A stretch of 64,000 bases of DNA from Globisporangium splendens (Eukaryota > Oomycota > Peronosporomycetes > Pythiales > Pythiaceae): assembly GCA_006386115.1 (NCBI GenBank), contig VFIW01000133.1, positions 1-64,000 on the forward strand, in the 5' to 3' direction. Below the pieces are notes generated by a model. The model ran no database searches. It saw nothing but the letters and a program-made list of their open reading frames with translations, and had not been told where the DNA came from. This document shows positions 34,923-45,369 of this stretch, piece after piece (the stretch's first letter is position 1; every line of letters begins with the position of its first letter). The translations under genes and the position numbers were made by a program.

Positions 34923-36807
34923 ATGAAAGTTTGCGTCCGATCATGGAACTCACTTTTGGATTTCCTGTCCACCACCAAGCAAGCCACCAAGCAAGCCACC
35001 AAGCAAGCCACCAAACAAGCCACCAAGCAAGTCGCCAAGCAAGCCGCCGCCAAGCCAGCATCGCTACGTTCCAAGATGCCCGACGTACCGTGCTTCTACG
35101 CTCCGATCTGCATGAAGACGTACTCGACGCGGCAGAAGATGAATCACCACCGAGCATCAGCCCACGCTGGTCTACCCGATCTCTTCTGCCCTGAGTGTGA
35201 GCCGCTGCGCACATTCAAGACGACCAAGTTGCTCCAGAGCCACCTGCACAATCACGATGCGAGATCTTGCGAGCACTGCGGCAAGGAAATATCCCGAACC
35301 AACTGGTCGCGCCATGCCAAGTCCTGTGCGCCTGGAGCTGAGGCAACGCCGCTCGAAGAAGCGGGCCTCGGTGACGAAGACGAGGAGAAGAGCGAAGAAG
35401 TTGTTGTCGAGCTTGAGCCGTTGTTCCGCCCACCACCGACCGGCATCCATCGCCACAAGAATCTTGCGCCATCTCATGCAGAGCTCATGAAACACTTTCC
35501 GGACTTTGTTGCGTGGGTCATGTCGGACACATCGCTTGGAAAGCACAAGAGCATTCGTCGCCCTGAATCTTTCCTGCCGAAGTTTCGAACTGCGCTCGGG
35601 AAGCTCGCCGACTTCCACAACCTCGACAACGTCACCCTCATGAAGCGACTGAAGCGTCCAAGCTCGTGCCAGGTGATCTTCCACGTCCCTCGGCTGAACG
35701 TGTTCACAATGAGGGTTGGGCTGGACGTGAATAAAAAGCCGCTGAACGAGTCGACGGTGTACAACTACCTGCGCACTTTGGTGGTCTTCCTGAACTGGCG
35801 TGTCGACGTTCTCCTGCAAGTCAGCCTCAAGGAAAGCCGCGACATGCTTCAGGGATTGTGCTTCAGTGTCTCCAAGCGCCGAGTGACTGACCGCGACCCT
35901 CAAGCCAAGGCAGATCGCCTCCTTGAGCTACCAAGTTACTCCGACATTCTCGTGTTTGTCGACAACGACTTGAAGAACCGCATGGACGAAGCGCGTGGTG
36001 ACTTTGAAGAGAGTGGCGAGCCAACTTGGAGACGTACATAGCGTTCCGGAACTACTTTCTGGTTGTGCTGTTGTTCAGTATCCCTCCGCAGCGTCTCCAA
36101 GTCTTCAACATGATCAAGCGCGAAGAGATCAAGATTGTGAACGGCTTCGTGGTGATGACTGTGAAGCGGCACAAGACGTACCACTTTTATGGCCCCGTTG
36201 TGGTGGTGCTTCCACCTCGCTTCACGTCGGACTTTGAAGTTTACCTCCAACATCGTGATAACTTGGCTCGGAGTGGTTGCTCCAGCCTGTTCATCGATCG
36301 ACGTGGTGAGCAAGAGCCGTATTTGACGAAGCGGTTCCAGAAGCTCGTGTACATGAAGTTCGGCAAAGTCGTGTCAATCCGCGATTGCAGATCCATCTAC
36401 GTCACGAAGGCGTCGAAGGAGCTGAACATGCAGCAACTGTACAGCCTCTCTCGCCAAATGTATCACAGTTTCCAGACCCAGCAAACGATCTATTGCGCGG
36501 ATGACTCGGTTCAGAGAGCGATGGAGAGCGTGCGAATCAGTGAGCGAGTGTCTGGGTTGCTGCCGGTGTCGACTATGGGAGAGGAAGGTCTGTCGGCTCA
36601 ACACATCCAGTTGCTGGAGAGAGAAAGCGTGATGGACATCGACAGCGACGACGAACACATTCCGGTCACAGAGCTGTTGGTGCGACTCAACGGTGGAGTA
36701 CGTGGCAGCGGAAGTCGCGCTATTGGAGTGAACGACCTGTCAGCAGAAGAAGAACTCGACTTGTTCTCTTTCCCATCCGACGCGGAGATGCTGGAGCTGC
36801 TCGACAC
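34923..36807 (+). mobile_element. Crypton tyrosine-recombinase element ORF, one frameshift
   Basis: The first frame (ATG at 34923 to 36041) has a KQAT repeat, then three zinc-finger-like modules (FYAPICMKTY..HHRASAH, FCPECEPLRTF..HLHNH, CEHCGKEISRTNWSRHAKSC), then a helical core-binding region. The second frame (36026-36841) holds the catalytic half: Arg in PPQRLQVF, Lys in MTVKRHKTYHFYG, the RDCRSIYVT box, and LSRQMYHSFQTQQTIY with the nucleophilic Tyr codon at 36491-36493. This order is that of Crypton YR transposons, which move through circular DNA. A single-base indel near 36030 separates the halves. The reading frame runs on into 28S rDNA, which supplies its last ten or so residues. Confidence 0.85.
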
Positions 36808-37140
36808 GTGGGGAGTTTGGCTGGGGCGGCACATCTGTTAAATGATAACACAGGTGTCCTAAGGTGAGCTCAATGAGAACAGAAATCTCATGTAGAACAA
36901 AAGGGTAAAAGCTCACTTGATTTTGATTTTCAGTATGAATACAAACCGTGAAATCGTGGCCTATCGATCCTTTAGTTCTTTCGAATTTTAAGCTAGAGGT
37001 GTCAGAAAAGTTACCACAGGTATAACTGGCTTGTGGCAGCCAAGCGTCCATAGCGACGTTGCTTTTTGATTCTTCGATGTCGGCTCTTCCTATCATTGCG
37101 AAGTAGAACTCGCCAATTGTTGGATTGTTCACCCACTAAT

Positions 37141-37195
<55 letters not shown>

Positions 37196-37603
37196 ATGAG
37201 TTCGTTGTCTAAACAGTAATCCAACCCAGTACGAGAGGAACCGTTGGTTCAGATAATTGGTAACTGCAGTTAGCTGAAAAGCTAGTGCTGCCAAGCTACC
37301 ATCTGTAGGATTATAGCTGAGCGCCTCTAAGTTAGAATCCATGCTGGAATAGACGATAATCACCTTTCCTGATGTACCGCGAATAGCGATAGATGTCTTC
37401 TGGGCATCCAACATCATAAAATTGCGACGCACTCGCACTGCCTGACAAGTGTTGGCGGTGGAGAGTATGCTGAATTGTAATTTCGAATATTGGGAAAGAT
37501 AAATCCTTTGTAGACGACTTAAATACAGAACGGGGTGTTATAAGCATGAGAGTAGTCTTGTACTACGGTCTGCTGAGATTTAGCCCTTGTTCTATTGATT
37601 TGT
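36808..37603 (+). rRNA. 28S rRNA, 3' part to the mature end (partial, probably degenerate)
   Basis: The plus strand matches the end of eukaryotic LSU rRNA: GTGGGGAGTTTGGCTGGGGC, ACACAGGTGTCCTAAGG, CTTGTGGCAGCCAAGCG, GTTTAGACCGTCGTGAGAC, the sarcin-ricin loop AGTACGAGAGGA (near 37228), GCCTCTAAGTTAGAATCC and the terminal GAGATTTAGCCCTTGTTCT. The 5' 75-80% of the gene is absent; the Crypton ORF sits there instead. The near-invariant ACCACAGGGATAACTGG of the peptidyl-transferase region reads ACCACAGGTATAACTGG (37012-37028), which suggests a non-functional copy. The family knowledge is general; no alignment was run. Confidence 0.85.
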
Positions 37604-37850
37604 TCAGAAATGAACATTTCTCCCCCCTCCATTAACGTCTGCTCCCCCCACTTATACTGCACCGCTGCAAAGCGGGTGTGGTATCGCATGATCATCATAA
37701 TACAACGCGCCACTGCGGCGTGAAAGGCTCATTACTTTCGCAAAGGTGTGAGAGCGAGGGGCGGTTCGTCTTCTCTCGTTCTCAAACTTTCTGGTGTGTC
37801 TGTTGGCAGTGTGGGCCATCTGGTCTCTGTTGTTGCTGGGTGCAGATTTG
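37604..37850. other. start of rDNA spacer
   Basis: Sequence directly after the 28S 3' end, with C-runs and no gene seen. I looked for a 5S gene here and found none. Confidence 0.6.
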
Positions 37851-38315
37851 CACAAGTCCAAATTGCTGTATGAACAGTAGGTGTTTGATTGCTTCTCTTT
37901 TTGAGAAAAGCACCAAGTCCAAATCGCTGTATTAACAGGCTCGGGTTTTGGCTTGTTTTGCTTGCAAATTGAACAAGTCCAAATTGCTGTATGAACAGTA
38001 GGGAGTTTGGCTGCTTCTCTTTTCGAGAAATCTGCCAAGTCCAAATCGCTGTATTAACAGTATCGGTATCTGGCGTGTGCTTTTTGTGCGTGGGGAAACT
38101 CTCAAATCATTTGCTGTTTTGACAGTATCGGATTTGGGTCGCTCTGCGTGTGTTGAAATCCACCAAGTACTTTGCTGTTGTAACAGGCTCGCTGTTTGGC
38201 TGTTTTTGCGTGCGAAAACGACCAAGTGTTTATTCTGTTCTAACAGGCTCGGGTTTTGGCTTGTTTTGGCTCGGAAAAACGACCCAGCATTTTGCTGATC
38301 TAACAGGCTCGGAAA
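37851..38315. repeat. rDNA spacer sub-repeats, about 62 bp, seven to eight units
   Basis: Units begin near 37853, 37914, 37975, 38037, 38100, 38162, 38223 and 38284. They share (A/C)CAAGTCCAAATTGCTGTAT.AACAG followed by a (T/G)CGGGTTTTGGCTGCTT-like stretch, decaying toward the right. This is typical of intergenic-spacer repeats downstream of 28S. Confidence 0.85.
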
Positions 38316-38379
38316 ATGGGCCGTTTGCGCGGAAGCTTCCGCGTGAAAATGCGTGTTTCCGCCTTAGTTACGGCTTTTG

Positions 38380-38860
38380 CGCGAATATGCGCAAGGCGTC
38401 TGTGTGTGCGCACATGCGGTGCGCGCGTGAATATGCGCGGTGGAGCTGAATATGCAGGACACTAGCGAAAATGCGCGCTTGGAAGCATGCACTTTTTATG
38501 GATTGTGTGCTCTGTGCATGCGGCTCTTCCCGACACCTTCGCGCGAATATGCGTGAATATGCGCTTGCTGTGTGAATGCACGCGATCACTTTCGCATTTG
38601 CTTCATTATTAATATAAAGGTTCTATGAGAAGGTGTCCGCTGCATGGGCATGTGTGTGCGCGCGAATATGCTGCATGCGCGTGTACTGATGTGTGACGTG
38701 TGACGGCGATCTCTTTGTGTGCGTGTCTCTCATACAGCATACTGCGGGTGAATATGCTGTATGTGCGTGTACAAATGTGTGACGTGTGACGGTCAGCTGT
38801 GTGTGTGTGTGTCGCCATGCGTCACCATGTGCGAGAAACTGTCACACGGAATATGCTGGA
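38380..38860. repeat. region with recurrent GAATATGC motif
   Basis: GAATATGC or GTGAATATGCG occurs at least eight times, including 38384, 38430, 38448, 38545, 38557, 38663, 38751 and 38849, amid alternating GC and TG runs. It is spacer-like DNA with no gene seen. Confidence 0.7.
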
Positions 38861-38930
38861 CGTTGGTTTTTCAGCGCGCGCGCAGGAATATTTTTTGGCT
38901 CGGAATTGATACCCAAAAGAAAAAAAGTCG

Positions 38931-39001
38931 TCCGCAACGGGTATCGAACCCTCGACCGCTCGATTCAACATCCAGCGTTCACCCACTAGCCTACGGGGAG
39001 G
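38931..39001 (-). tRNA. degenerate tRNA-Gln(TTG)-like sequence or tRNA-derived SINE head
   Basis: The minus strand has a box-A-like GGCTAGTGGGTGAACGC, a TGTTGAA anticodon-like loop (TTG, but G where U33 is expected), and a box B GGTTCGATACC (38940-38950), followed directly by a T-run (38918-38926) as in a Pol III terminator. The acceptor ends do not pair well. It is probably a pseudo-tRNA or SINE rather than a working tRNA. Confidence 0.45.
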
Positions 39002-39520
39002 TCGGTTTCTAAAGGTCACTCTGGATGATACTTACCTTTGATCACCCAATAAAACCCATAACCCACTTTTCACTAAAGACCATCACTCTCACAACCAAAA
39101 TACACTTGCGTTGAGTATACTTGACCGTTGCTATTACTTTCTGAGCCAAATATCAACATTTGTTTCTCGCTTCCTGAACGCAAAAATGAATGGTTCTGAG
39201 CGCTCTCGGGGTGTGGACCTATGTTTTCGACCATGCTCGACACGATGGTTAAGTCGTATACGGTATACCACACCTCGGTATACTCGATCCAGACATCACT
39301 GGCGAGGGTGCTTCCTGGCCACTCAACCCCCCCAGCCGACAGGTGGACTGATCTCGAGTTGCACAAACTTGTCTGGTAATACGGCACGTCTTTTCGCGTT
39401 GGTAGAGCATGCCAATTGTCAATGGTTGGCTCACAATAATTTTTTTGCGTTTCGAGCCATTGCTATATTAAGGACCCATTTTGCGTCATCTCGGTTTCCG
39501 GTCGCACTCTTTTCTTCGCC
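39002..39520. other. rDNA spacer, no gene seen
   Basis: Contains several GTATAC strings (39115, 39260, 39278) and no coding frame of note. A Pol I promoter could lie here but nothing in the sequence proves it. Confidence 0.4.
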
Positions 39521-41420
39521 TAGGAGTCAATTTTGATCGCCCGTCGAGCTACCTTGTCGGAAACGTCTTCTCGTAGTAGCGTACATATGCCTAGAGCCAC
39601 TAGACATCGCAAAAAGTTCAATATTGACCTAGAGACGCCAAAAAACGCAAACAAAAGGTCACCAAAGTCGTCCTCGCCAACACCTTCGCGGACCTGGCCA
39701 CCCCCCTAGATGAAAAAGTAGCTCACCTGACAATCGATGACTAGTGGTGTTGGAGCACGGGGAACACGCTCGTCTATTTTAATTCGGGTAACAAGGGGGT
39801 TCTAGGGGGTCAAATCGGCTCCGGCACGCCTTTTTTTGCGGGTGCAGTGCTCCCCGCCAACCGTTTTTCGAATGGCTTGGAGTCAATTTTGAGAGTTGAG
39901 TGGGCTGCCAAGTCAGATCGTCGCCGCCTCAACGCGTAGATATGATTAGAGTCCAGACATGCATGGTTTCGTGCAAAATTGCCAAAACGGCAGCAGTAAA
40001 CACGGCTCTGGAAAAAAACTTTGAGTGAACTCCGCCTGCGACTTGACTCACCCAAACATCTTTTGGAAAATGACGAAGAGGACAGAATGCCGGGAGCTCT
40101 CACCATTCAATTTTTCTAGGGGTGTTTTCATGCGGGAAAAACGGTGGTGAAGTCAGATGAGGTCTCGCTGCGACGCATCAGGGTCAAAACCCACAAAAAC
40201 CCACGACTATTGACTTTCCGAGCCATTTGCTATATGAAGCTTCGGGACCCCCTCCCCTGTCGACACGTTTTGGTTCATTGCGGAGTCAATTTTGATCGCA
40301 CATATTGGGACTTTGTTTGAATCGCATTCTCGTAGTCTCGTAGATGTGTCTAAAGCCCGGAATCGTCTCAAAAAGTCAAATATTGACTCAGAGGTGACCA
40401 AACGTGTCCGAAAAAGTGCATCTCACTTTTGCGAGTCGACACCTTCCGGGACTCATCCGACCGCCTAGATGAAAATCCAGACGACCTGACGATTGATGAC
40501 TAGACGTGATGTGCCATGGGGAACACGCTCGTCAATCGTCAGAAGGGCTAGCATGTCATCTAGGGGGTCAAATCGACATTTTCGCCTCATTTTTTCGACC
40601 TTTTCAAAAACTGCTATTTTCACGTTTTGTGATCGTGTGAAGTCAATCTTGATCGCTGATCGGGGGACGAAAGCTGGGCATCATCATCCCCTCGATATGT
40701 AGATACGTTTAGAGCCAAGTCACGCAGTAATCCGATTCGTACAGCCGATGTGGCGAAGAAAACCCTGCGAGAAAAGTGAACTTTTGAGTGAGATCTGCCT
40801 GCAACTTCACTCACCCGAGCATCTTTTTGAGAAATACGTAGCGGATCAAATGACGGGAGCACTTGTGACGAAGTGTCTCTAGGGGTACTTTCACACGGGA
40901 AAACGACTGGTGAAGTCAGATTGGGTGTATCTGCAAGGATTGGGGGTCTAAAAGTGAAAATCCCGAATTTGGCGACATTTTTGATCTTGTTCGGGAGATT
41001 GCGGAAAGAGTTTTGATCGCCCATCGGGCTACCTTTGCATTTCGTGACCGCATCGATGCGTAGATATTGCGAGAGCCAAGTTGCGGTGAGATCCGATTCA
41101 TGGTTCAGGAGGTGTGGCCTGAAAACCAACATTTCGGGATGTCCCCAAAATATCACTCGGTCCCTTGTCAGGGAGCCCATGTGTATACTGGATCTGGTGA
41201 GTCGACTGGATTAGACGTGAAAAAGCATGCTCTTTCCGATGGACAAATGATATCCGGGTGTCGAAAGTGTTTTGGAGCGTCCAGCAGCGAACGAACGGCT
41301 CGAAAGTAGTCATTTTGCTTGTTTTGTGTGTGAATTGTGCGGCAGGGCGTATGATATACGGGATATGTCCCTGATTTGGTTGTGGGTGTTATGGGTGACG
41401 TATACGAAAGTTGGGTTTTA
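39521..41420. repeat. spacer satellite array with higher-order (dimeric) structure
   Basis: GTCAATTTTGATCGC or a variant recurs near 39525, 39882, 40285, 40642 and 41005, and CGTAGATAT plus AGAGCC recurs about 50 bases after each. Units 1 and 3 share CTAGATGAAAA (39708, 40465), GGGGAACACGCTCGTC and CTAGGGGGTCAAATCG. Units 2 and 4 share TTGAGTGAACTCCGCCTGC-like text (40020, 40783) and GGTGAAGTCAGAT. The array is therefore a monomer of about 360-400 bp in A-B-A-B-A order with a period near 765 bp. Confidence 0.85.
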
Positions 41421-42470
41421 ATGATGGATATAGTTGGGTTTTAGTTCCGTCCCCAGGGCGCCGCCGGGCCCAGCGGCTGCAACACACACTTTGGCTACTA
41501 TGGGATGACGCAACGCTATTGAACCTGCTCCGGTCCGATTTGATGGAAAATTGGCCAGTATGCATCTTCCAAGCGAGCTTCTGATCTTGAGCTGCGAGCT
41601 GCGCAAGAGCACCACCTCCAGCCCGCCATCTCTCTGACGAGAACTGGACCCAACAAGGCTACTCTATTAACGTGGAGCGGCTCAGCCGAGTCACTCAGAG
41701 TATGCACATCTACGTCTCGTCCAAGTTCCATATCACCAACCTGCAAGAAACCAAGTTCATCAACCCAGCCAACCTCAAGCGCGCGGACGTTTCGTGGAAA
41801 AAGACCTCAAGGTCCAACACCAAGCTCCTTCAACAAGTCTACCCCGACAACTCGAAGAGAACGCCATTCACACCATACGAAGAGACTTTAAGACCGTCTT
41901 CTCAACCCAGTTCGACAAAGCACAGACATAAAACAGACCTCGCTTCACCTCCAAGCACACCAGCATGCCCTGCAAGCAAAAAGTCATCGACACTCAGCTC
42001 TGGCTTTACGCCAATTAAAGACGCTGATACAAGACGCCGGGCTCGACGCAGCGACGCCAGCACAACAGAATCGAATGAAGGTGAAAGCTGACACAGTGGT
42101 CGCGAAGACAAGACTGGAAGAAGCCTACACCAAGCTGAGAATGCCAACCAGGAACGTGCGTACACAGGGAGTGATCCCATCCGACTCCTTGAAACGGCTA
42201 TGCGGGGTTATACATGGATGGGGGCAAGTTCCACCCGTCAAACCCCAAGCCTGACTCTTGAGACTGCCCAAAGGCAGAGCGAGATACCGCAAAATGCGGA
42301 TAAATGCAGCACCAAAATCGAAAATCCCCATACAAAAAATCGGGGTTCCTGCGGCTTTCCGTATCACTAAAACCGATCCTCATTGGTCAATTTCAAAATA
42401 AATGCATTCCAAAAGATGACACAATTTTTGGACAGTTTCAAAATAAGGTAGGCTGCACGACGTCAACTAT
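41421..42470. other. unassigned region with one hypothetical frame
   Basis: An open frame at 41672-42091 (plus, 139 residues, Ser/Thr/Lys-rich C-terminus) is not recognised. A neighbouring frame also reads like coding DNA with stops (DFKTVFSTQFDKAQT), so this may be a decayed element. GC-rich GGCGCCGCCGGG occurs at 41458-41469 and a related CGGCGGCGCCGG at the window end. Confidence 0.3.
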
Positions 42471-42575
42471 CCCACAATTTTGCCAATCAAATGGGAAAAG
42501 AGAGCAGGGAGCAATGCACACAATCGTAAAAGAACCCACACAGACCACAGAGAAAAGAAGTCAACGAGCGCGCGC

Positions 42576-43857
42576 ATGCCACGTCACCGCATTCCACTCA
42601 AGTACACCAACAGGTTTAAGCTTGAGGCAGTGGCCAAGTACCATCGCGCCATGGCGGATGGCGTCTCCAGGTCCGTTTTTGTCGTCAACTCGGGGTCGAC
42701 AGGACCACCAACCAAACCTGGGAGCGCAAGAAGGAGCAGCTCGAGTTTCGTCTCAGCGTGGAGGCGGGTCTCGCTGCACGCCACACACTTGGCGGCAGTG
42801 GCCGTGTCTCAGAGACCAGCGTCATCGAGGACCAGCTGTTGCAGTACGTCAAGGATCTCCGCAGCGACGAATACACGGTGTCAAGACTTGCGATTGTGAC
42901 TGCTGGGAAGCGCCTGCTACCTGCTTTTTTCGTTGGGAAGTCTCCGAGTGCGTGAATGGCGTGGTGTGCGCGCTTTATGAAGCGCAGGGGGCTCACCACC
43001 CGTCGAGTAACCCACTCCGGACGAAAGACCAGACCAGAGCTCCTCGCTCTGAAGGACGCGTTCGTCATCGACGTGAGCACTGTCTTAATTGCTCACTTCG
43101 TGGATCCAGTCACGCGCCTTCCTCTGCGCACAGCTGTCTACATGATGGACCAGACAGTGATCTTTTGTACACTCGGCTCCAAGACGACGGTGGAAGTGAT
43201 CGGGGGAGAGACTGTACCGGCTGTATGTGGTGGCAACGACAGCTGGCGCTGCACGGTCGCTCTCACTCTGAGTGCGGACGGCCAGATGCATGGCCCGCAC
43301 TTTGTGTTTAAGGTTGAGCCTGGAGGTGAAGTGGAGAGAGAAGTACGAGCCTACACGTTGGAAGAAGTGGGTACGTTCTCCGTGCAGCGAAATGCGTGGT
43401 TCGACGTGCGAGTCATGCTCGAATGGATTGAGAATTGCTGGCAGTACATCGTCTCCGAGCCGTGCATCCTCATCCTGGACAGTTTGGCTGTCCACAAGTG
43501 CGACGGTGTGATTGAAGCCCTCGCTCGCTGTGGAACCGCCGTGAAGTTCGTGCCTCCAGGCTGCACCGGAGTCGCACAGCTGCTTGATGTGGGGGTAATG
43601 GGCCCACTCAAGACCCACATTCGCACTTCCTACGCCGAGTACTATTTCTCCCATGCATTTCCTGACACTGCTGCCCAACGTCGCAAGGACATGTACACTA
43701 GAACTATGGACGCTATATCTAGCTTCACTCCAGCACTGTGCGCAATTCGTTTCACAAGTCTGGGCCGTTTATCCCTTTCGGTCCCCCGAACGAAGCACTT
43801 GTTGATCCTGTTGCTGATTTTGCTGAGGAAGAAACGATTGTGTACGAATTTTAGACA
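42576..43857 (+). pseudogene. pogo-type DDE transposase pseudogene
   Basis: The first frame from ATG 42576 (LKYTNRFKLEAVAKYH) resembles the N-terminal helix-turn-helix. Near 42700 the frame changes to the one with EQLEFRLSVEAGL and AWCARFMKRRGLTTRR (Tc5-like DNA-binding half), broken by TGA at 42953-42955. The DDE core follows: YMMDQTVIF (first Asp), LILDSLAVHKC (second Asp), FVPPGCTGVAQLLDVGVMGPLK (third Asp), the spacing of pogo elements. A further shift near 43737 moves to FIPFGPPNEALVDPVADF and a stop at about 43857. There are at least three defects; terminal repeats were not found. Confidence 0.8.
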
Positions 43858-45161
43858 AGCATGACAAAACATAATGATTTTTCTAAAAATGGATTATATT
43901 TCAAAAACTTAGAGAAAACCCACACAGGCGATGAGGCGCGATCGAGTGTCTACAACAAACGGCAGAGAACACAGAAACAAAGGGAACCATTAGCAAGTGC
44001 CCCAAATTGTCTGACGGAGTGTAACCTTTCGGACGCTGACCTTCTTCGGACTAAAGCCCCCCCCCACCCCCCCCCCTAAATTCACACAAGTGTGGTCAAT
44101 CAGACAATGAACATCTCGTCTCGTGAAAAGTCAGTGCCTCACGCTGAGAACACTCGTGTCCATTGATTGATGGTTGGCTTGGTGGCTGAACGATTTCCTG
44201 GTGCTCCATGCACAGCAGTTTTCTCAAAACACTCATCCGAAAAATCCCTCTATGTCGTCGAATGCCAGAAATGACGCAAAATACAGTTCATATACCTCAC
44301 AATTTGTGCTACCTATTTTATGAGGATGTTTGTTATGCCAGATGCATTTCGATCGTTTTCTTTTTTGTGAGTGATCATTTGAGCTTTGACAAGCAGGCGT
44401 TCTGCCCAGCGTCTGGTTTGCGAGCTCCAACCGTGTTTTGGAAAAAGGCAGATTGCGACAGTCAACTCCCTTCACAAAAGGAAGATGAGCAAGGGGCCAT
44501 TTGCAATATGATTGGCTGAAATGTTCCGATAGTAATGTGTCTCCTGCTGCATCTATGATGATAAAGAATCTATTGAACTTAGTGTTTAAGATTCCTGGGG
44601 AAGAGAAATGGTGGGTTCTCAGCTATCATATCCTGCCGTAACACAAGTATTTTCACACTTGCGTCCAGGTTTTTCGTAATTTTCTAGTTTTTCTGACATT
44701 TGTAGTTTCTTCGTGTGCCATTTTGTAAATGGCTTTAATCGTTGTTGTGCGTTTTGGCTGTGCTTTGTCAGCCTCACTAGCACTTGTGAACGTCGCGCTT
44801 CGATGCTTCGATCACGTCTCGATTCACAGAGCCGGTAGGCTCTGTTACGGGGGTCTTGTGCTGCGCGGTATGGTGGCCGCAGACAGCGGGGGGTCTTGTG
44901 CTGCGCGGTATGGTGGCCGCAGACAGCGGGTAATAGTGCGGCGTCCTGGTGGGCGTCGCAGTTGTGCTTCATGGCGGATTAACCACGACATAGGGTCCAC
45001 AGTCATGCTCATAGTGATCATGCATTCCATTCCTCACCACCCCAGGGCCTCCAAGAAGGAGGGATTCTCTCCCTGGGATGGGCCGGTCCAAACTGGACCG
45101 CTGAGGCTGGAACTGGACCGCTTGAGCTCTACTGGGAAAAAAGGAGAAATCTCCTGCTGCA
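43858..45161. other. region without a recognised gene
   Basis: AT-rich at first, with C-runs at 44057-44078, then moderately GC-rich. No gene seen. The segment 45050-45120 has short inverted repeats (GGTCCAAACTGGACC). Confidence 0.5.
44850..44929. repeat. 40-bp perfect tandem duplication
   Basis: A 40-bp unit starting GGGGTCTTGTGCTGCGCGGT occurs twice, head to tail. Confidence 0.95.
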
Positions 45162-45176
45162 TCTATCCGCATGCTG
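45162..45176. repeat. target-site duplication, LINE-A 5' side
   Basis: TCTATCCGCATGCTG here is repeated exactly at 54462-54476. The bases beyond differ, so the duplication is 15 bp, in the range made by LINE target-primed integration. Confidence 0.9.
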
Positions 45177-45189
45177 TACTTTCGATCTA

Positions 45190-45202
45190 GCCTTATAAAG
45201 GA
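45190..45202 (+). promoter_or_regulatory. TATA-like box at LINE-A 5' end
   Basis: TATAAAG at 45194-45200 lies about 17 bases inside the element. The other copy has TTTTAAAGG at this place. LINEs need an internal promoter; whether this is it is unknown. Confidence 0.3.
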
Positions 45203-45369
45203 CAGACAGCCTTGGTACCAGCTGTTTGTATCGAGAGTATAAGTACCACGACGACAATCGACAGGCCACTACAAAGATCATCGGAAAGGGGTGAGTATAC
45301 TGAACTGAGTATACAAGCCTCTATAAAGAGCGATAAGCGAAAGCTTTCTCCTGAGGTATCCACGACAAT

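Noticed and set aside
36808..37603. R1/R2-type LINE insertion in 28S
   Set aside because: The junction is not at the R1/R2 sites and the neighbouring protein is a tyrosine recombinase, not a reverse transcriptase.
37640..37760. 5S rRNA gene in the spacer
   Set aside because: A GGTATCGCATGATC string looked promising but no 5S internal control region follows on either strand.
37851..38315. CRISPR array
   Set aside because: Units are diverged, have no constant spacer/repeat division, and lie in eukaryotic rDNA spacer.
41100..45160. 18S or 5.8S rRNA after the spacer
   Set aside because: No recognisable 18S or 5.8S sequence follows the spacer array; the rDNA is only a remnant.
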